From the NCBI RefSeq assembly GCF_014653785.1, contig NZ_BNAS01000002.1, positions 408,807 through 472,806 of the forward strand: a stretch of 64,000 nucleotides of DNA, read 5' to 3'. How positions within the stretch are numbered: the stretch's first letter is position 1; each line of letters opens with the position of its first letter. The position numbers and the translations under genes are program-made. Of this stretch, positions 37,826 through 46,735 are shown one piece after another. A model generated the notes under the pieces. That model did not search any database, had not been told where the DNA came from, and was given only the letters and a program-made list of their open reading frames with translations. This DNA is from Promicromonospora soli (lineage in GTDB: Bacteria > Actinomycetota > Actinomycetes > Actinomycetales > Cellulomonadaceae).

Positions 37826-39613
37826 ATGACCGACGTCGAGCTCCGCGATCCAGCGTTCACCGAGCGTTACCGCGCCATCGCCGCGCGCGACTCCCGCTTC
37901 GACGGGCAGTTCTACACGGCGGTGCGCACCACGGGTATCTACTGCCGGCCGTCGTGTCCGGCGCGCACGCCGAAGGCCGAGAACGTGGCGTTCTACCTGA
38001 CGTCCGCCGCCGCGCACGAGGCCGGCTTCCGCGCCTGCAAGCGCTGCCTTCCGGAGGCCGCGCCGGGCACGCCCGCATGGGACCTGCGTCGCGACCTCAC
38101 GGGCCGGGCGATGCGCCTCGTGGCCGACGGCGTGGTCGACCGCGAGGGTGTGTCGGGGCTGGCCAACCGGCTGGGCTACTCCGAGCGCCAGCTGCACCGG
38201 CTGCTGGTCAGCGAGCTGGGCGCGGGGCCGCTGGCGCTGGCCCGGGCCCAGCGCGCGCAGACGGCGCGCGCCCTCCTGGTCGGCACGTCCCTGCGTCTGG
38301 CGGACGTCGCCTTCGCTGCGGGGTTCGGCTCGATCCGGCAGTTCAACGACACCGTGGCCGAGGTCTTCGGCGCGACGCCGTCCGAGCTGCGCGCCCGGGG
38401 TCGGCGGGCCAGGCGTGGGGGCGGGGGCTCTGCCCGTGAGTTCGGTCGGTTGCCTCGAGATCGGTCCGTCGATGGACCGATCTCGCGGCAACCGACCGAA
38501 CTCGCGGCAACCGACCGATCTCGCACCGCGCAGCCGACCGATCTCGCCGCCACGATCGGCGAGCCCGTGCGGATCTCGCTCACCCTGCCGGTCCGGGAGC
38601 CGTTCGACGCGCGGGGTGTGCTGGAGTTCCTCGCGGTCCGCGCGATCGACGGCGTCGAGTCGGCGGACCTGGATCCTGGCCCTGGCACTCCGACCGGAGC
38701 GGACGGCTCGTCGAACGCCCTCCGGTACGCCCGCACCGTCGCCCTGCCGCACGGCCCCGGCGCGTTCGAGGTGCGGGTGCCCCGCCCGGGCAGCGGCCGG
38801 GTCGACCTGGACCTCGAGCTCGCCGACCTGGCCGACGCGCCGGTCGCCGTCGCGCGCGTGCGGCGCCTGCTGGACCTCGACGCGGACCCGGTCGCCGTCG
38901 ACTCCGCCCTGGCCACCGACCCGGTGCTCGCGCCGTCCGTCGCCGCGGTCCCGGGCATCCGGGTGCCCGGCACGCTCGACCCGGCGGAGCTCCTGGTCCG
39001 CGCGATAGTCGGCCAGCAGATCAGCGTCGCCGCCGCGCGCACGCACCTGTCGCGCCTCGCGAAGGGCGTCGGCACCCCGTACGCGTCGGCGTTCGAGGGC
39101 CTCACCCGCCTGTTCCCCACGCCCACCCAGGTGGCTGGTCGCCCGGGTCCCCGCGAGGACCCGCAGCGCAGCGAGGACGCCTCGTGGGGTGAGGGCCCGG
39201 GTCCCCGCGAGGACCCGCAGCGCAGCGAGGACGCCTCGCGGGGTGAGGGCGGCGGCGAGGCGCACCTCCGCCTGCCCGCCCGGACCCTGGCGACCGTGAT
39301 CGGCGCGGCCCGCGACCTCGCGGACGGAAGCCTCGCCCTGAGCGTCGGGGACGACCCCGACGACCTGCGCCGACGCCTGGTCTCCCGGCCGGGGATCGGG
39401 CCCTGGACGGCCGGCTACGTGGCGCTCCGAGTGCTCGGCGACCCGGACGTCCTCATGGAGGGCGACGTCGCGCTGCTCTCCGGCGCGCGCAACCTCGGCC
39501 TGGTCTCCGCGGAGGATCCCCGGCCGCACCAGTTCAAGGAGCTCGCCCGACGCGGCGCGGCGTGGGCGCCCTGGCGCTCGTACGCCGCCATGCACCTCTG
39601 GCGCTCCGCTTGA
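37826..39613 (+). CDS. Ada-AlkA fusion: methylphosphotriester-sensing AraC-type activator with 3-methyladenine DNA glycosylase
   Basis: This 595-aa adaptive-response protein has an Ada zinc domain ([24 protein letters not shown] ... [11 protein letters not shown], residues about 30-75, with the four cysteines including the methyl-acceptor). An AraC helix-turn-helix follows ([20 protein letters not shown]; about 105-190). The C-terminal AlkA domains have a helix-hairpin-helix [17 protein letters not shown] and the likely catalytic Asp in LMEGDVALL (about residue 553). It is unusually long. A 66-bp palindrome plus trailing repeats adds about 28 residues between activator and glycosylase, and two tandem family E elements add about 32 inside the glycosylase. 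ogt follows 67 bp later. Confidence 0.94.
   Translation: MTDVELRDPAFTERYRAIAARDSRFDGQFYTAVRTTGIYCRPSCPARTPKAENVAFYLTSAAAHEAGFRACKRCLPEAAPGTPAWDLRRDLTGRAMRLVADGVVDREGVSGLANRLGYSERQLHRLLVSELGAGPLALARAQRAQTARALLVGTSLRLADVAFAAGFGSIRQFNDTVAEVFGATPSELRARGRRARRGGGGSAREFGRLPRDRSVDGPISRQPTELAATDRSRTAQPTDLAATIGEPVRISLTLPVREPFDARGVLEFLAVRAIDGVESADLDPGPGTPTGADGSSNALRYARTVALPHGPGAFEVRVPRPGSGRVDLDLELADLADAPVAVARVRRLLDLDADPVAVDSALATDPVLAPSVAAVPGIRVPGTLDPAELLVRAIVGQQISVAAARTHLSRLAKGVGTPYASAFEGLTRLFPTPTQVAGRPGPREDPQRSEDASWGEGPGPREDPQRSEDASRGEGGGEAHLRLPARTLATVIGAARDLADGSLALSVGDDPDDLRRRLVSRPGIGPWTAGYVALRVLGDPDVLMEGDVALLSGARNLGLVSAEDPRPHQFKELARRGAAWAPWRSYAAMHLWRSA
38438..38523. repeat. Family D 66-bp palindrome plus extra unit inside ada-alkA
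   Basis: Arms 38438-38470 and 38471-38503 (33 bp each, 2 mismatches, no loop) contain GGTCGGTTGCC and GAGATCGGTC. A further GCGGCAACCGACCGATCTCG unit follows. Read in-frame they give [20 protein letters not shown], almost the same peptide as the HemY copy at 63669-63734. Confidence 0.92.
39149..39243. repeat. Two tandem family E palindromes inside ada-alkA
   Basis: Copies at 39149-39189 and 39203-39243 have a 54-bp period and nearly identical sequence (CCCCGCGAGG ... CCTCGYGGGG). They encode [13 protein letters not shown] twice in the glycosylase domain. The frame is the same as in the xth copy. The doubling looks like a recent tandem duplication. Confidence 0.92.
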
Positions 39614-39680
39614 CGAGTCGAACACGCGGGTCACCCGAGCGACCCATGCGTCCGACAGCTCACCTCACGGAAGGAAGATC

Positions 39681-40229
39681 ATGAACGCCACGACCCTCAC
39701 CACTCCGGACGGTCCCTTCAGCATCGTCGTCTCCACCGTCCCGGAGACCGCCGGGAGCCCGGCCAAGGACGCGGTGCTCGCCGCCGGCTGGACCGCCGAC
39801 GTCGACGCGCTGCTCGCGCTCGTCCACCCCACCCTCCGCCCCACGACGGAGGCGGAAATGCTCGACCGGCTGTCGACGCCGGACGGCGTGCTCGCCGAGG
39901 CGGCCGACGCCGTCCGCGCGTACTACGACGGCGACCACGGGGCGCCCGGCCGCGTGCCCGTGCGGCAGGCGAGCGGACCGTTCCGGACGCACGCGTGGGA
40001 CGTGCTGCGCGACGTGAAGGCCGGCGAGCGGATCACCTACAGCGAGTACGCGGTGCGGGCCGGCCGGCCCGCCGCGGTGCGTGCGGCGGCCGGGGCGTGC
40101 GCGATGAACGCGGCGGCGCTGTTCGTGCCGTGCCACCGCATCCTGCGCATGGACGGCAGCCTCGGCGGGTTCCGCTACGGGCTGCCGATCAAGGAGAGCC
40201 TGCTGGCCCGCGAGACCCTGCCGAGATAG
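39681..40229 (+). CDS. ogt: Methylated-DNA--[protein]-cysteine S-methyltransferase
   Basis: This 182-aa suicide enzyme removes methyl from O6-methylguanine onto its own cysteine. The active-site motif AALFVPCHRILRMDGSLGGFRYG (Cys at about residue 151) and the preceding helix-turn-helix ERITYSEYAVRAGRPAAVRAAAGACAMN are complete. GGAAGG precedes the ATG. It probably belongs to the adaptive-response transcript with ada-alkA. The last two codons and TAG stop (CCGAGATAG) are the first bases of the family A palindrome at 40221, so the repeat supplies the C-terminus. Confidence 0.96.
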   Translation: MNATTLTTPDGPFSIVVSTVPETAGSPAKDAVLAAGWTADVDALLALVHPTLRPTTEAEMLDRLSTPDGVLAEAADAVRAYYDGDHGAPGRVPVRQASGPFRTHAWDVLRDVKAGERITYSEYAVRAGRPAAVRAAAGACAMNAAALFVPCHRILRMDGSLGGFRYGLPIKESLLARETLPR

Positions 40230-40343
40230 AACCGTGGCGAGATAGAACTGGGGCGCGGGACAGATGCACTGTCCCGCGCCCCAGTTCTATCTCGCCCTAG
40301 TTCTATCTCGCCCCAGTTCTATCTCGCCACGGTTCTACCTCGG
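40221..40343. repeat. 123-bp family A palindrome overlapping the ogt stop codon
   Basis: The left arm (40221-40263) starts CCGAGATAGAACCGTGGCG. The right side (40269-40343) repeats its complement, with two additional 16-bp GTTCTATCTCGCC units. The loop is ATGCA. It lies between the converging ogt and ABC permease genes. Unit number differs between the arms, indicating unit gain or loss. Related copies: 17-49 and 44841-44900. Confidence 0.9.
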
Positions 40344-40353
40344 CTGCTCGGGG

Positions 40354-41280
40354 TCAGCCCTTGACCGAACCCGCCAGCAGTCCGCGCACGAAGTAGCGCT
40401 GCAACGCGAGGAACACGATCAGCGGCACCACGATCGCGATGAACGCGCCGGCGGACAGCACGTGCCAGTCACCGCCGCGGGAACCCGCCATCTCGGCCAC
40501 GCGCACCGTCAGCGGGAACGTCTGGGTACCGCCCATGACCAGGGCGACGAGCAGGTCGTTCCACACCCACAGGAACTGGAAGATCGCGAACGCCGCGATC
40601 GCCGGGGTGAGGAGCGGCAGCATCACCGAGAAGAAGATCTTCACGTGCCCGGCGCCGTCCACACGAGCCGCCTCGACGAGCGAGGAGGGGATGTCCTTCA
40701 TGAAGTTGTGGAGCAGGAAGATCGCCAGCGGCAGCGCGAACATCGAGTGCGACAGCCAGATGGGCCAGAACGTCCCGTTGACCCCGGTGTCCACGTAGGC
40801 GGTGAGCAGCGGGATGAGCGTGATCTGGATGGGCACGATCTGCAGCGCGAACACCGCGACGAACAGGAGGTCGCGGCCCTTGAAGTCGATCCACGCGAAC
40901 GCGTAGGCGGCCAGCAGCGCCACGGTGATCGGGATGAACACAGCGGGCAGCGTGATCACGAACGAGTTCACGAAGAACTGGATCAAGTTGGTCGAGCTGT
41001 CGAACAGCGCCGACTCGTAGTTGGCCAGCGTGAACACGCCCTCGCCCGCGATCGCGTCGCCGAAGACCGTCCACCAGCCGCTGCGCCGGATGTCCAGCTC
41101 GGGCCGGAACGACGTGACCAGCAGCCCGAAGGTCGGCACCGTCCAGATGATCGCGATGATCACGGCGATCGCGCTCGCCCACGGCGAGGTAAGCGCCTTT
41201 TTCGCCTTGCGCGCCCGCTCGTTCACGGTAGACGGCGGAGGGACCACCCTGGGCGTCACGGCCGGCTGTGTGGTACTCAT
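40354..41280 (-). CDS. Sugar ABC transporter permease (AglG/MalG-like)
   Basis: This 308-aa membrane subunit has six predicted helices and the CUT1 EAA loop VEAARVDGAGHVKIFFSVMLPLLTPAIA (about residue 195). A cytoplasmic N-terminus precedes SPWASAIAVIIAIIWTVPTFGLLVTSFRP. The closest resemblance is to AglG of alpha-glucoside importers. It overlaps the AglF-like gene by 4 bp. No ATPase gene is present; like many actinobacterial CUT1 systems it likely shares an MsiK-type ATPase encoded elsewhere. Confidence 0.92.
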   Translation of the reverse strand: MSTTQPAVTPRVVPPPSTVNERARKAKKALTSPWASAIAVIIAIIWTVPTFGLLVTSFRPELDIRRSGWWTVFGDAIAGEGVFTLANYESALFDSSTNLIQFFVNSFVITLPAVFIPITVALLAAYAFAWIDFKGRDLLFVAVFALQIVPIQITLIPLLTAYVDTGVNGTFWPIWLSHSMFALPLAIFLLHNFMKDIPSSLVEAARVDGAGHVKIFFSVMLPLLTPAIAAFAIFQFLWVWNDLLVALVMGGTQTFPLTVRVAEMAGSRGGDWHVLSAGAFIAIVVPLIVFLALQRYFVRGLLAGSVKG

Positions 41281-42269
41281 CGGACCTCCTCGGCCAGGCG
41301 CATCTGGCGCACGTTGTAGATGATCACCGGGATGACGATGACGAACAGGAGCACGGCGAGCGCAGCGCCCAGGCCTGCGTTGTTCTGCCGGAAGCTCTGC
41401 TCGTAGAACTCGTTCGCGACGACCGAGGTGCCGTACCGGCCCGCGGTCATGGTGCGCACGATGTCGAAGACCTTGAGCGTCGTCATAGCGATGGTGGTCA
41501 GCACGACGACGAGCGCCGGGCGGATGCTCGGGATCGTGATGCGCCAGAACATGCCGAAGCCGGACAGGCCGTCCAGGCGGGCCGCCTCGACGATGTCGGT
41601 GGGGATGGCGCGGATCGACGCCGAGAGCAGGGTCATCGAGAAACCTGTCTGGATCCAGATGAGCACCACCATGAGCAGGAACGTGTTGAGCGGCCGTTCC
41701 AGCAGGAACTGCACGGGCTCACCACCGAGCCAGACGATGAGCTGGTTCAGGAGGCCGGTCTGCTCGATACCCGGCTGGTCGGGCTTGTACTCGTAGACGA
41801 AGCGCCAGATGATGCTCGCACCGACCATCGAGATGGCCATGGGCAGGAACACGAGGGCCTTGGCGAACTTCTCGAACCGGCTGTGGTCCACCACCACGGC
41901 GTAGACGAGGCCGAAGAATGTGGCCAGGAGCGGCGCCACGAGCACCCACAGCGCGGTGTTGCCCAGGACGAGCAGGAACGCCGGCTCAGTGAACGCCCTG
42001 ATGTAGTTGTCGAAGCCGATGAACTCGTTACTGGTCCGGAACTGGAACGAGTTCACGATCGTCCCGAAGGCCGGATACAGCAGACCGAGCGCCAGGAGCA
42101 GGAGCGCAGGCCCGACGAATCCGGCTGCGACGAACCACTTCGACGGGTTCCGTCGCCGGTCCACGATGAAGAGGATCAGGGCCATCACCACGATGAAGAG
42201 CGCTATCGCGATGAGCATCAGCAAGAACTTGTGTACCGGGTCGTCCCCGGCGTGCAGCAGCCACTCCAC
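41277..42269 (-). CDS. Sugar ABC transporter permease (AglF/MalF-like)
   Basis: This 330-aa protein has an N-terminal pair of helices (FLLMLIAIALFIVVMALILFIVD) before the six-helix CUT1 core. Its EAA loop is PTDIVEAARLDGLSGFGMFWRITIPSIRPAL (about residue 222). The extra N-terminal membrane part and the VYEYKPDQPGIEQTGLLNQ stretch match AglF rather than short MalF proteins. It forms the transmembrane channel with the next gene's product. A hairpin 65-97 bp upstream separates it from the binding-protein gene. Confidence 0.9.
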   Translation of the reverse strand: MEWLLHAGDDPVHKFLLMLIAIALFIVVMALILFIVDRRRNPSKWFVAAGFVGPALLLLALGLLYPAFGTIVNSFQFRTSNEFIGFDNYIRAFTEPAFLLVLGNTALWVLVAPLLATFFGLVYAVVVDHSRFEKFAKALVFLPMAISMVGASIIWRFVYEYKPDQPGIEQTGLLNQLIVWLGGEPVQFLLERPLNTFLLMVVLIWIQTGFSMTLLSASIRAIPTDIVEAARLDGLSGFGMFWRITIPSIRPALVVVLTTIAMTTLKVFDIVRTMTAGRYGTSVVANEFYEQSFRQNNAGLGAALAVLLFVIVIPVIIYNVRQMRLAEEVR

Positions 42270-42333
42270 GGCTATCTCCTGTCGCTGTACTGGTCCGGTC
42301 GTCCTTGACTGGTCCTATACCAGCCTAGGACGG

Positions 42334-42366
42334 CGGAGGCGCGGGACTCCAGGTCCCACGCCTCCG
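42334..42366. terminator. Hairpin between sugar-binding protein and permease genes
   Basis: A 14-bp stem CGGAGGCGYGGGAC (one G-T position) with a 5-base loop lies in the 121-bp gap. In CUT1 operons such hairpins commonly stabilise the binding-protein mRNA or attenuate the permease genes, giving more binding protein than channel. A small CTGGTCCTATACCAG dyad lies just below it. Confidence 0.6.
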
Positions 42367-42390
42367 CACGTCATATCCGGGAGGCGGACG

Positions 42391-43779
42391 TCACTTCGGC
42401 CAGGAGGCCTCGATGTCGTCCGTGACCTCTTGGCTGCTGAGGTCAGACGCGAACCACTCGGTCATGCCGGCCCAGAACGACCCCGTACCGACCTCGGAGG
42501 GCATCAGGTCGGAAGCGTCGAACCGAGCAACCGTGGCCGGGTCGGCCAGGATCTCCGCAGACAGCCTGTCGAACTCCGTGGCCAGCAGCTCCGGGTCGAG
42601 CCCCTTGTTCGCGCTCACCCAGCCGCCGACCGGCGTTGCCGCCGCCTTGGCGTTGGCCCAGTCAGCACTCGACAAGTACGTCTGGAAGGCCTGCACCTCG
42701 GGAGCGTCGTTGAACGCGCCGATGAACTCGCCGGCCACGAGGGTCGGCCGCTCGGCGGCATCCATCGACGGGAGGTAGAAGGCGTAGACGTCGCCGTCCG
42801 GCGCCACCTCGGTGCCCTCGGGCCACTGCGTCTGGTAGAAGTTCGCCGCGCGGTGCATCCAGCAGGAACCCTCGAGGATCGGGTAGCCCGCGTCCGTCCA
42901 GGGCGCCGTCGCGATCGAGTCGACCCCGCCCAGGCCACCGTTCACGTAGTCCGGGTTCTTGAGGATCTCGGCGGCCATGTCGAACGCCTCGACGATCTGC
43001 GGGTCGTTGAACGGGATCTCGTGCTTGTACCACTGGTCGTAGACCTCGGGGCCCGCGGAGCGGAGCACGACGTCCTCGATCCAGTCGGTGGCCGGCCAGC
43101 CCGTCGCGTCGCCGGACTCGACACCGGCGCACCACGGGACGGCGTCGGTCGAGGCGATCTCTTCCGTCAGCGCCAGCAGGTCGTCCCAGGTCTCCGGGAT
43201 CTCGTAGCCCGCCTCTTCGAACATGGACGGCGAGTACCAGACGTAGGACTTGACGTTCGAGCCCAGGGGCGCGGCATAGAAGGTGCCGTCGACGGTGCCG
43301 TAAGCCTTCCAGTCCTCGCTCCAGCCCTCGTCCACGTTGGCCTCGACCTGCGCCGGCGCGGGCAGCACGGCGTCATACTGCGTCACCAGGGTGTTCAGCA
43401 GACCCGGCTGCGGCAGGATCGCGATGTCCGGCGGGTTGCCGGCCTGGACGCGCACGGGAAGCTGCGCCTCCATCTCGCGCGACCCCTCGTAGTTGATCGT
43501 GACGCCGGTGCACTCCTCGAACGGCTCGTACGAAGCCGTCTGCGTCTCGGCCTCCGGCTCGACGATCGTGGTGTAGACGTCGACCGAGGTGCCCTCGAGG
43601 TCACCGAACTCCTCGAAGACACTGCAGTCGATCTCGTAGGCGCCGGGCTCGCCGCCGTCGCCGCCGCCGTCGCCTCCGCCATCATCGGTGTCGGCACAGG
43701 CCGCGAGGACCAGGGCCAGGCTCGCGCCGGTCGCCGCAAGGGCGACCGCTCGACGTCTGGAAGACATCCGGATAGTCAT
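42391..43779 (-). CDS. Sugar ABC transporter substrate-binding lipoprotein (AglE-like)
   Basis: This 462-aa family 1 solute-binding protein has a signal peptide with lipobox LVLAAC (about residue 28), followed by a Gly/Asp-rich linker. The mature part includes FEECTGVTINYEGSREMEAQLPVRVQAGNPPDIAILPQPG (about 75-115) and WPATDWIEDVVLRSAGPEVYDQW, as in AglE-type alpha-glucoside receptors. GGAGG sits 8 bases before ATG 43779. It is first gene of an aglE-F-G-like operon. The upstream 275 bp contain spaced TTGCA half-sites. Confidence 0.92.
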   Translation of the reverse strand: MTIRMSSRRRAVALAATGASLALVLAACADTDDGGGDGGGDGGEPGAYEIDCSVFEEFGDLEGTSVDVYTTIVEPEAETQTASYEPFEECTGVTINYEGSREMEAQLPVRVQAGNPPDIAILPQPGLLNTLVTQYDAVLPAPAQVEANVDEGWSEDWKAYGTVDGTFYAAPLGSNVKSYVWYSPSMFEEAGYEIPETWDDLLALTEEIASTDAVPWCAGVESGDATGWPATDWIEDVVLRSAGPEVYDQWYKHEIPFNDPQIVEAFDMAAEILKNPDYVNGGLGGVDSIATAPWTDAGYPILEGSCWMHRAANFYQTQWPEGTEVAPDGDVYAFYLPSMDAAERPTLVAGEFIGAFNDAPEVQAFQTYLSSADWANAKAAATPVGGWVSANKGLDPELLATEFDRLSAEILADPATVARFDASDLMPSEVGTGSFWAGMTEWFASDLSSQEVTDDIEASWPK

Positions 43780-43887
43780 CTCGTGCTCCTCCACTGCTTC
43801 GTGGGCTGAGAACCCTCTGACGTGCGGGTACGGCCCGGCAGAGTGCCAGGTTGCCCTTCCTCTACGCAACCGTGGTTCACGAGGTTA

Positions 43888-43930
43888 TGCAAGCCGATAC
43901 TGCATCGCCTTGCATTACGAAACCGTTGCA
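43888..43930. promoter_or_regulatory. Cluster of TGCA/TTGCA half-sites upstream of the sugar-uptake operon
   Basis: TGCAA (43888), TGCA (43901), TTGCA (43910) and TTGCA (43926) lie within 43 bp in the 275-bp divergent region between the AglE-like gene and map, with a related GCAAC at 43866. Spaced TTGCA motifs suggest binding by a LacI-type maltose/alpha-glucoside regulator, but no regulator gene is adjacent. Nothing else is recognisable in this gap. Confidence 0.4.
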
Positions 43931-44054
43931 ATCGCCCGAGTCGCCGATGTCGGGGGAGCCACTGGCGGGCGCCTGCGGCACGGCGGCTCGCGTGTCACTG
44001 GCGGGACGTAGGCTTGTGCCGCCAGATCACTGGTGCCCCTACGGAAGGACGGAC

Positions 44055-44831
44055 ATGATCGAGCTGAGGACGCCGCGCGAGATCGAGGAGATGCGCCCGG
44101 CGGGACGCTTCGTCGCGGACGTGCTGCTCGCCGTCCGGGAGACCGCCGGAGTGGGGGTGAACCTGCTCGAGCTCGACGAGGTCGCCCACAAGATGATCCG
44201 TGACCAGGGCGCGGAGTCGTGCTACATCGACTACCACCCGTCGTTCGGCGCCATGCCCTTCGGCAAGACTCTCTGCACCTCGGTGAACGACGGCGTCCTG
44301 CACGGCCTGCCGCACGACTACAGGCTGCAGGACGGCGACCTGCTGTCGATCGACTTCGCAGCGTCCGTGAACGGCTGGGTCTCCGACTCCGCGATGTCGT
44401 TCGTGGTGGGCACGCCCGCCCCGGACCGCGCTGAGCCGGACGCGAAGCTGATCCGCACCACCGAGGTCGCGCTGGAGGCGGGCATCGCCGCCGCGCAGCC
44501 GGGCAAGAAGATCGGCGACATCTCCGCCGCGATCGCCGAGGTGGCCCACGCCGCCGGCTACTCGATCAACACCGACTTCGGCGGGCACGGCGTGGGTCGC
44601 ACCATGCACGGCGACCCGCACGTGCCGAACAACGGGCGCGCCGGGCGGGGCTTCCCGCTCAAGCCGGGCCTCGTGATCGCCGTCGAGCCGTGGTTCCTCG
44701 AGACCACCGACGAGATCTTCACCGACCCCGACGGCTGGACGCTGCGTTCCGTGGACGGTTCCCGCGGGGCGCACTCGGAACACACGATCGCGATCACCGA
44801 GGACGGCCCGCTGATCCTGACGGCCCGCTGA
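44055..44831 (+). CDS. map: Methionine aminopeptidase, type I
   Basis: This 258-aa metalloprotease removes the initiator methionine from new proteins. All five metal ligands are visible: Asp in LSIDFAASVNG, Asp in VSDSAMSF, His in FGGHGVGRTMHGDPHVPN, Glu in VIAVEPWF and Glu in GAHSEHTIAI. GGAAGG upstream decides ATG 44055, and the frame's 68-codon upstream extension is not conserved. A perfect hairpin follows the stop and separates it from a converging HAD gene. Confidence 0.97.
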   Translation: MIELRTPREIEEMRPAGRFVADVLLAVRETAGVGVNLLELDEVAHKMIRDQGAESCYIDYHPSFGAMPFGKTLCTSVNDGVLHGLPHDYRLQDGDLLSIDFAASVNGWVSDSAMSFVVGTPAPDRAEPDAKLIRTTEVALEAGIAAAQPGKKIGDISAAIAEVAHAAGYSINTDFGGHGVGRTMHGDPHVPNNGRAGRGFPLKPGLVIAVEPWFLETTDEIFTDPDGWTLRSVDGSRGAHSEHTIAITEDGPLILTAR

Positions 44832-44840
44832 CCCCTCTTG

Positions 44841-44900
44841 CCGAAGTAGAACCAGGGCGAAGTAGAACCCTGGTTCTACTTCGCCCTGGTTCTACTTCGG
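44841..44900. repeat. Perfect 29-bp-arm family A hairpin between map and a HAD gene
   Basis: Arms 44841-44869 and 44872-44900 are exact complements with a 2-base loop. Each arm consists of two CCGAAGTAGAACC / GGCGAAGTAGAACC units. It sits between the converging map and HAD stops and can serve both as terminator. Perfect complementarity over 29 bp implies recent origin or ongoing correction. Confidence 0.95.
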
Positions 44901-44904
44901 CATC

Positions 44905-45723
44905 TCAGATGAGGGTGTTCAGCGCCTGGATCACGCCGTGCTGACTGATGTCGCCGACGGTCTCGTCGGCTATCGCCTTCACCTCGTCGGGGGCGTGCCC
45001 CATCGCCACGGCGCGGGCAGCCCAGCTCAGCATCTCGATGTCGTTCAGACCGTCGCCGACGGCGAACGTGTTGTGCCGTGCGATGCCGAGCGTGGAGCGG
45101 ATGTTCTCCAGCGACGTCGCCTTGCTCTGGTGCCGCGGCGTCACGTCGATCCAGTCCAGCCCGGCGGGCGTCGCGGTGACCCCGTGCAGGCGTAGCGGCT
45201 CGAGCAGGTCCAGCACGCCCGTCCCGTGGAGGATCGCGCGCGACGCGGGCAGCTCGCCCAGCCCGTCGATATCGACCGTGCGCTGCGCACCGTTGACCTT
45301 GTGCGGCTCGAAAGTCCGGTTCACGCGGTAGCCGACGCCGATCTCCTCGACGCCGATCTGCACGTCGGGGAACCGGCTGAGCGCCATCTGGACCACCGGC
45401 CCGACGTCGAACGTCAGCACGTCCTCGAGCATGTATCCGTCGGCGCAGGTGTCGCACAGCCGTGCCGTCACGGCGCCGTTGGAGGCGACCACCCAGCCGT
45501 CGGTGATCCCGAGCTCCTTGGCCACGGGCAGGATTCCCGTCAACGACCGACCCGACGCCAGGACCACGTGATGCTTCCGGCCGCGCACGCGCTGCACGGC
45601 CAGAACCGTTGGTTCGGGCACGGGCTGCCCGGTGACCAACAGGGTCCCGTCGATGTCGAGGGCGACCAGGTGGGGCGCGTCATTGCGCACCCGCATGGAC
45701 ACCGGTTGGTCGTCCAGGATCAT
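44905..45723 (-). CDS. HAD family (Cof-type) hydrolase
   Basis: This 272-aa phosphatase has ALDIDGTLLVTG (motif I, about residue 20), VVLASGRS (motif II), a lysine in HQSKATSLENI (motif III) and VGDGLNDIEMLSWAARAVAMGHA (motif IV). The C2B cap lies between motifs II and III, as in Cof/YidA sugar-phosphate phosphatases. I chose ATG 45723 because GGGGG lies 6 bases upstream; the frame extends 22 codons further. Its nearest relative in the window is the next gene, from which it diverged by an old tandem duplication. Confidence 0.9.
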   Translation of the reverse strand: MILDDQPVSMRVRNDAPHLVALDIDGTLLVTGQPVPEPTVLAVQRVRGRKHHVVLASGRSLTGILPVAKELGITDGWVVASNGAVTARLCDTCADGYMLEDVLTFDVGPVVQMALSRFPDVQIGVEEIGVGYRVNRTFEPHKVNGAQRTVDIDGLGELPASRAILHGTGVLDLLEPLRLHGVTATPAGLDWIDVTPRHQSKATSLENIRSTLGIARHNTFAVGDGLNDIEMLSWAARAVAMGHAPDEVKAIADETVGDISQHGVIQALNTLI

Positions 45724-45860
45724 CACGTACCCCCATGGCACCGTGAGCGCCGTCACTCCTCGACGGATCGCGCCCAAATGTACAGGCATTCAACCAGTGA
45801 TCCATACCTTTGCACGGATAACTTTTCACCCGCGGCGTCAGCCCTTGGACCTTTTTATCA

Positions 45861-46664
45861 TCAAAGCAAGGAGCGGAGTACTTCTACGACACCGTCGCTG
45901 TCGATCGAGGCCGTGACCTCGTCGGCCGCCGCCCGCACGGTCTCGGACGCGTGGCCCATGGCCACGCCCCGGCCGGCCCACCGCAGCATGTCGATGTCGT
46001 TGCTGCCGTCACCGACCGCGACGGTGTTCTCGGCCGGCACGCCGAGCGCCTGGCGCACTTGCTCCAGGGCGGACGCCTTGGTCACGCCCTGGGGTGCGAT
46101 GTCCATCCATGCGGACCACCCGACGGCGTAGGTCACGTCGTCGAATCCGAGGCGCCCAGCGATCTCGTGGAACTCCGCGCTGGTCTCGCCGGGGCTGCGC
46201 ACCACCACGCGGGTGACCTCGCCGGCCCAGAGCTCCTCGAAGTCGACCACCCGGTGCTCTCCGTTGAGCTCCCCGTCAGGGAAGAGCTCGGTCATGCGGA
46301 AGCCGACACCGACGTCCTCCACCGCGTACCGCGCGTGCGGGAGCTCTACCTTGAGCATGCGGAGCACCGGCTCGGGGTCGAACGTCTGGACTCGTTCCAG
46401 GGTGTAGCCCATGTCGGCTGCCGCGTCGAGGCGCGCGGTGACCGCGCCGTTCGAGGCGACGATCCAGGAATCTTCGATCTTGAGCTCCGCGGCGACGGGC
46501 GTCATCGCGATGAGCGACCGTCCCGACGCCAGCACCACGTGGTGTCCCGCTGCCCGGACCGCGGCGACCGCGTCCCGGGCCGCGTCGGACAGCACGTCGT
46601 CGTACGTGACGAGCGTGCCGTCGATGTCGAGGGCTACTAGCTTTCGATCGATGTCGCGGGGCAC
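45861..46664 (-). CDS. HAD family (Cof-type) hydrolase, paralog
   Basis: This 267-aa phosphatase is collinear with the 44905 gene: ALDIDGTLVTYD, VVLASGRSLIAM, IVASNGAVTARL, lysine in VTKASALEQVRQALG and AVGDGSNDIDMLRWAGRGVAMGHA. All catalytic aspartates are kept, so both copies should be active, perhaps on different sugar phosphates. It starts with GTG 46664. The 137-bp gap to its neighbour is AT-richer than the surroundings and probably holds that gene's promoter. Confidence 0.9.
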   Translation of the reverse strand: MPRDIDRKLVALDIDGTLVTYDDVLSDAARDAVAAVRAAGHHVVLASGRSLIAMTPVAAELKIEDSWIVASNGAVTARLDAAADMGYTLERVQTFDPEPVLRMLKVELPHARYAVEDVGVGFRMTELFPDGELNGEHRVVDFEELWAGEVTRVVVRSPGETSAEFHEIAGRLGFDDVTYAVGWSAWMDIAPQGVTKASALEQVRQALGVPAENTVAVGDGSNDIDMLRWAGRGVAMGHASETVRAAADEVTASIDSDGVVEVLRSLL

Positions 46665-46735
46665 GATCGCAGCCTACCGACCCGCGCGTGAACACCGGTC
46701 GTCCACCCGTACGAGATCGCCCAAATGTCGGGTGA

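Noticed and set aside
39149-39243. Tandem 54-bp repeats considered as assembly error
   Set aside because: The two copies differ at several positions, keep the reading frame and match an element found elsewhere in the window, so a real duplication is more likely. Raw-read checking would settle it.
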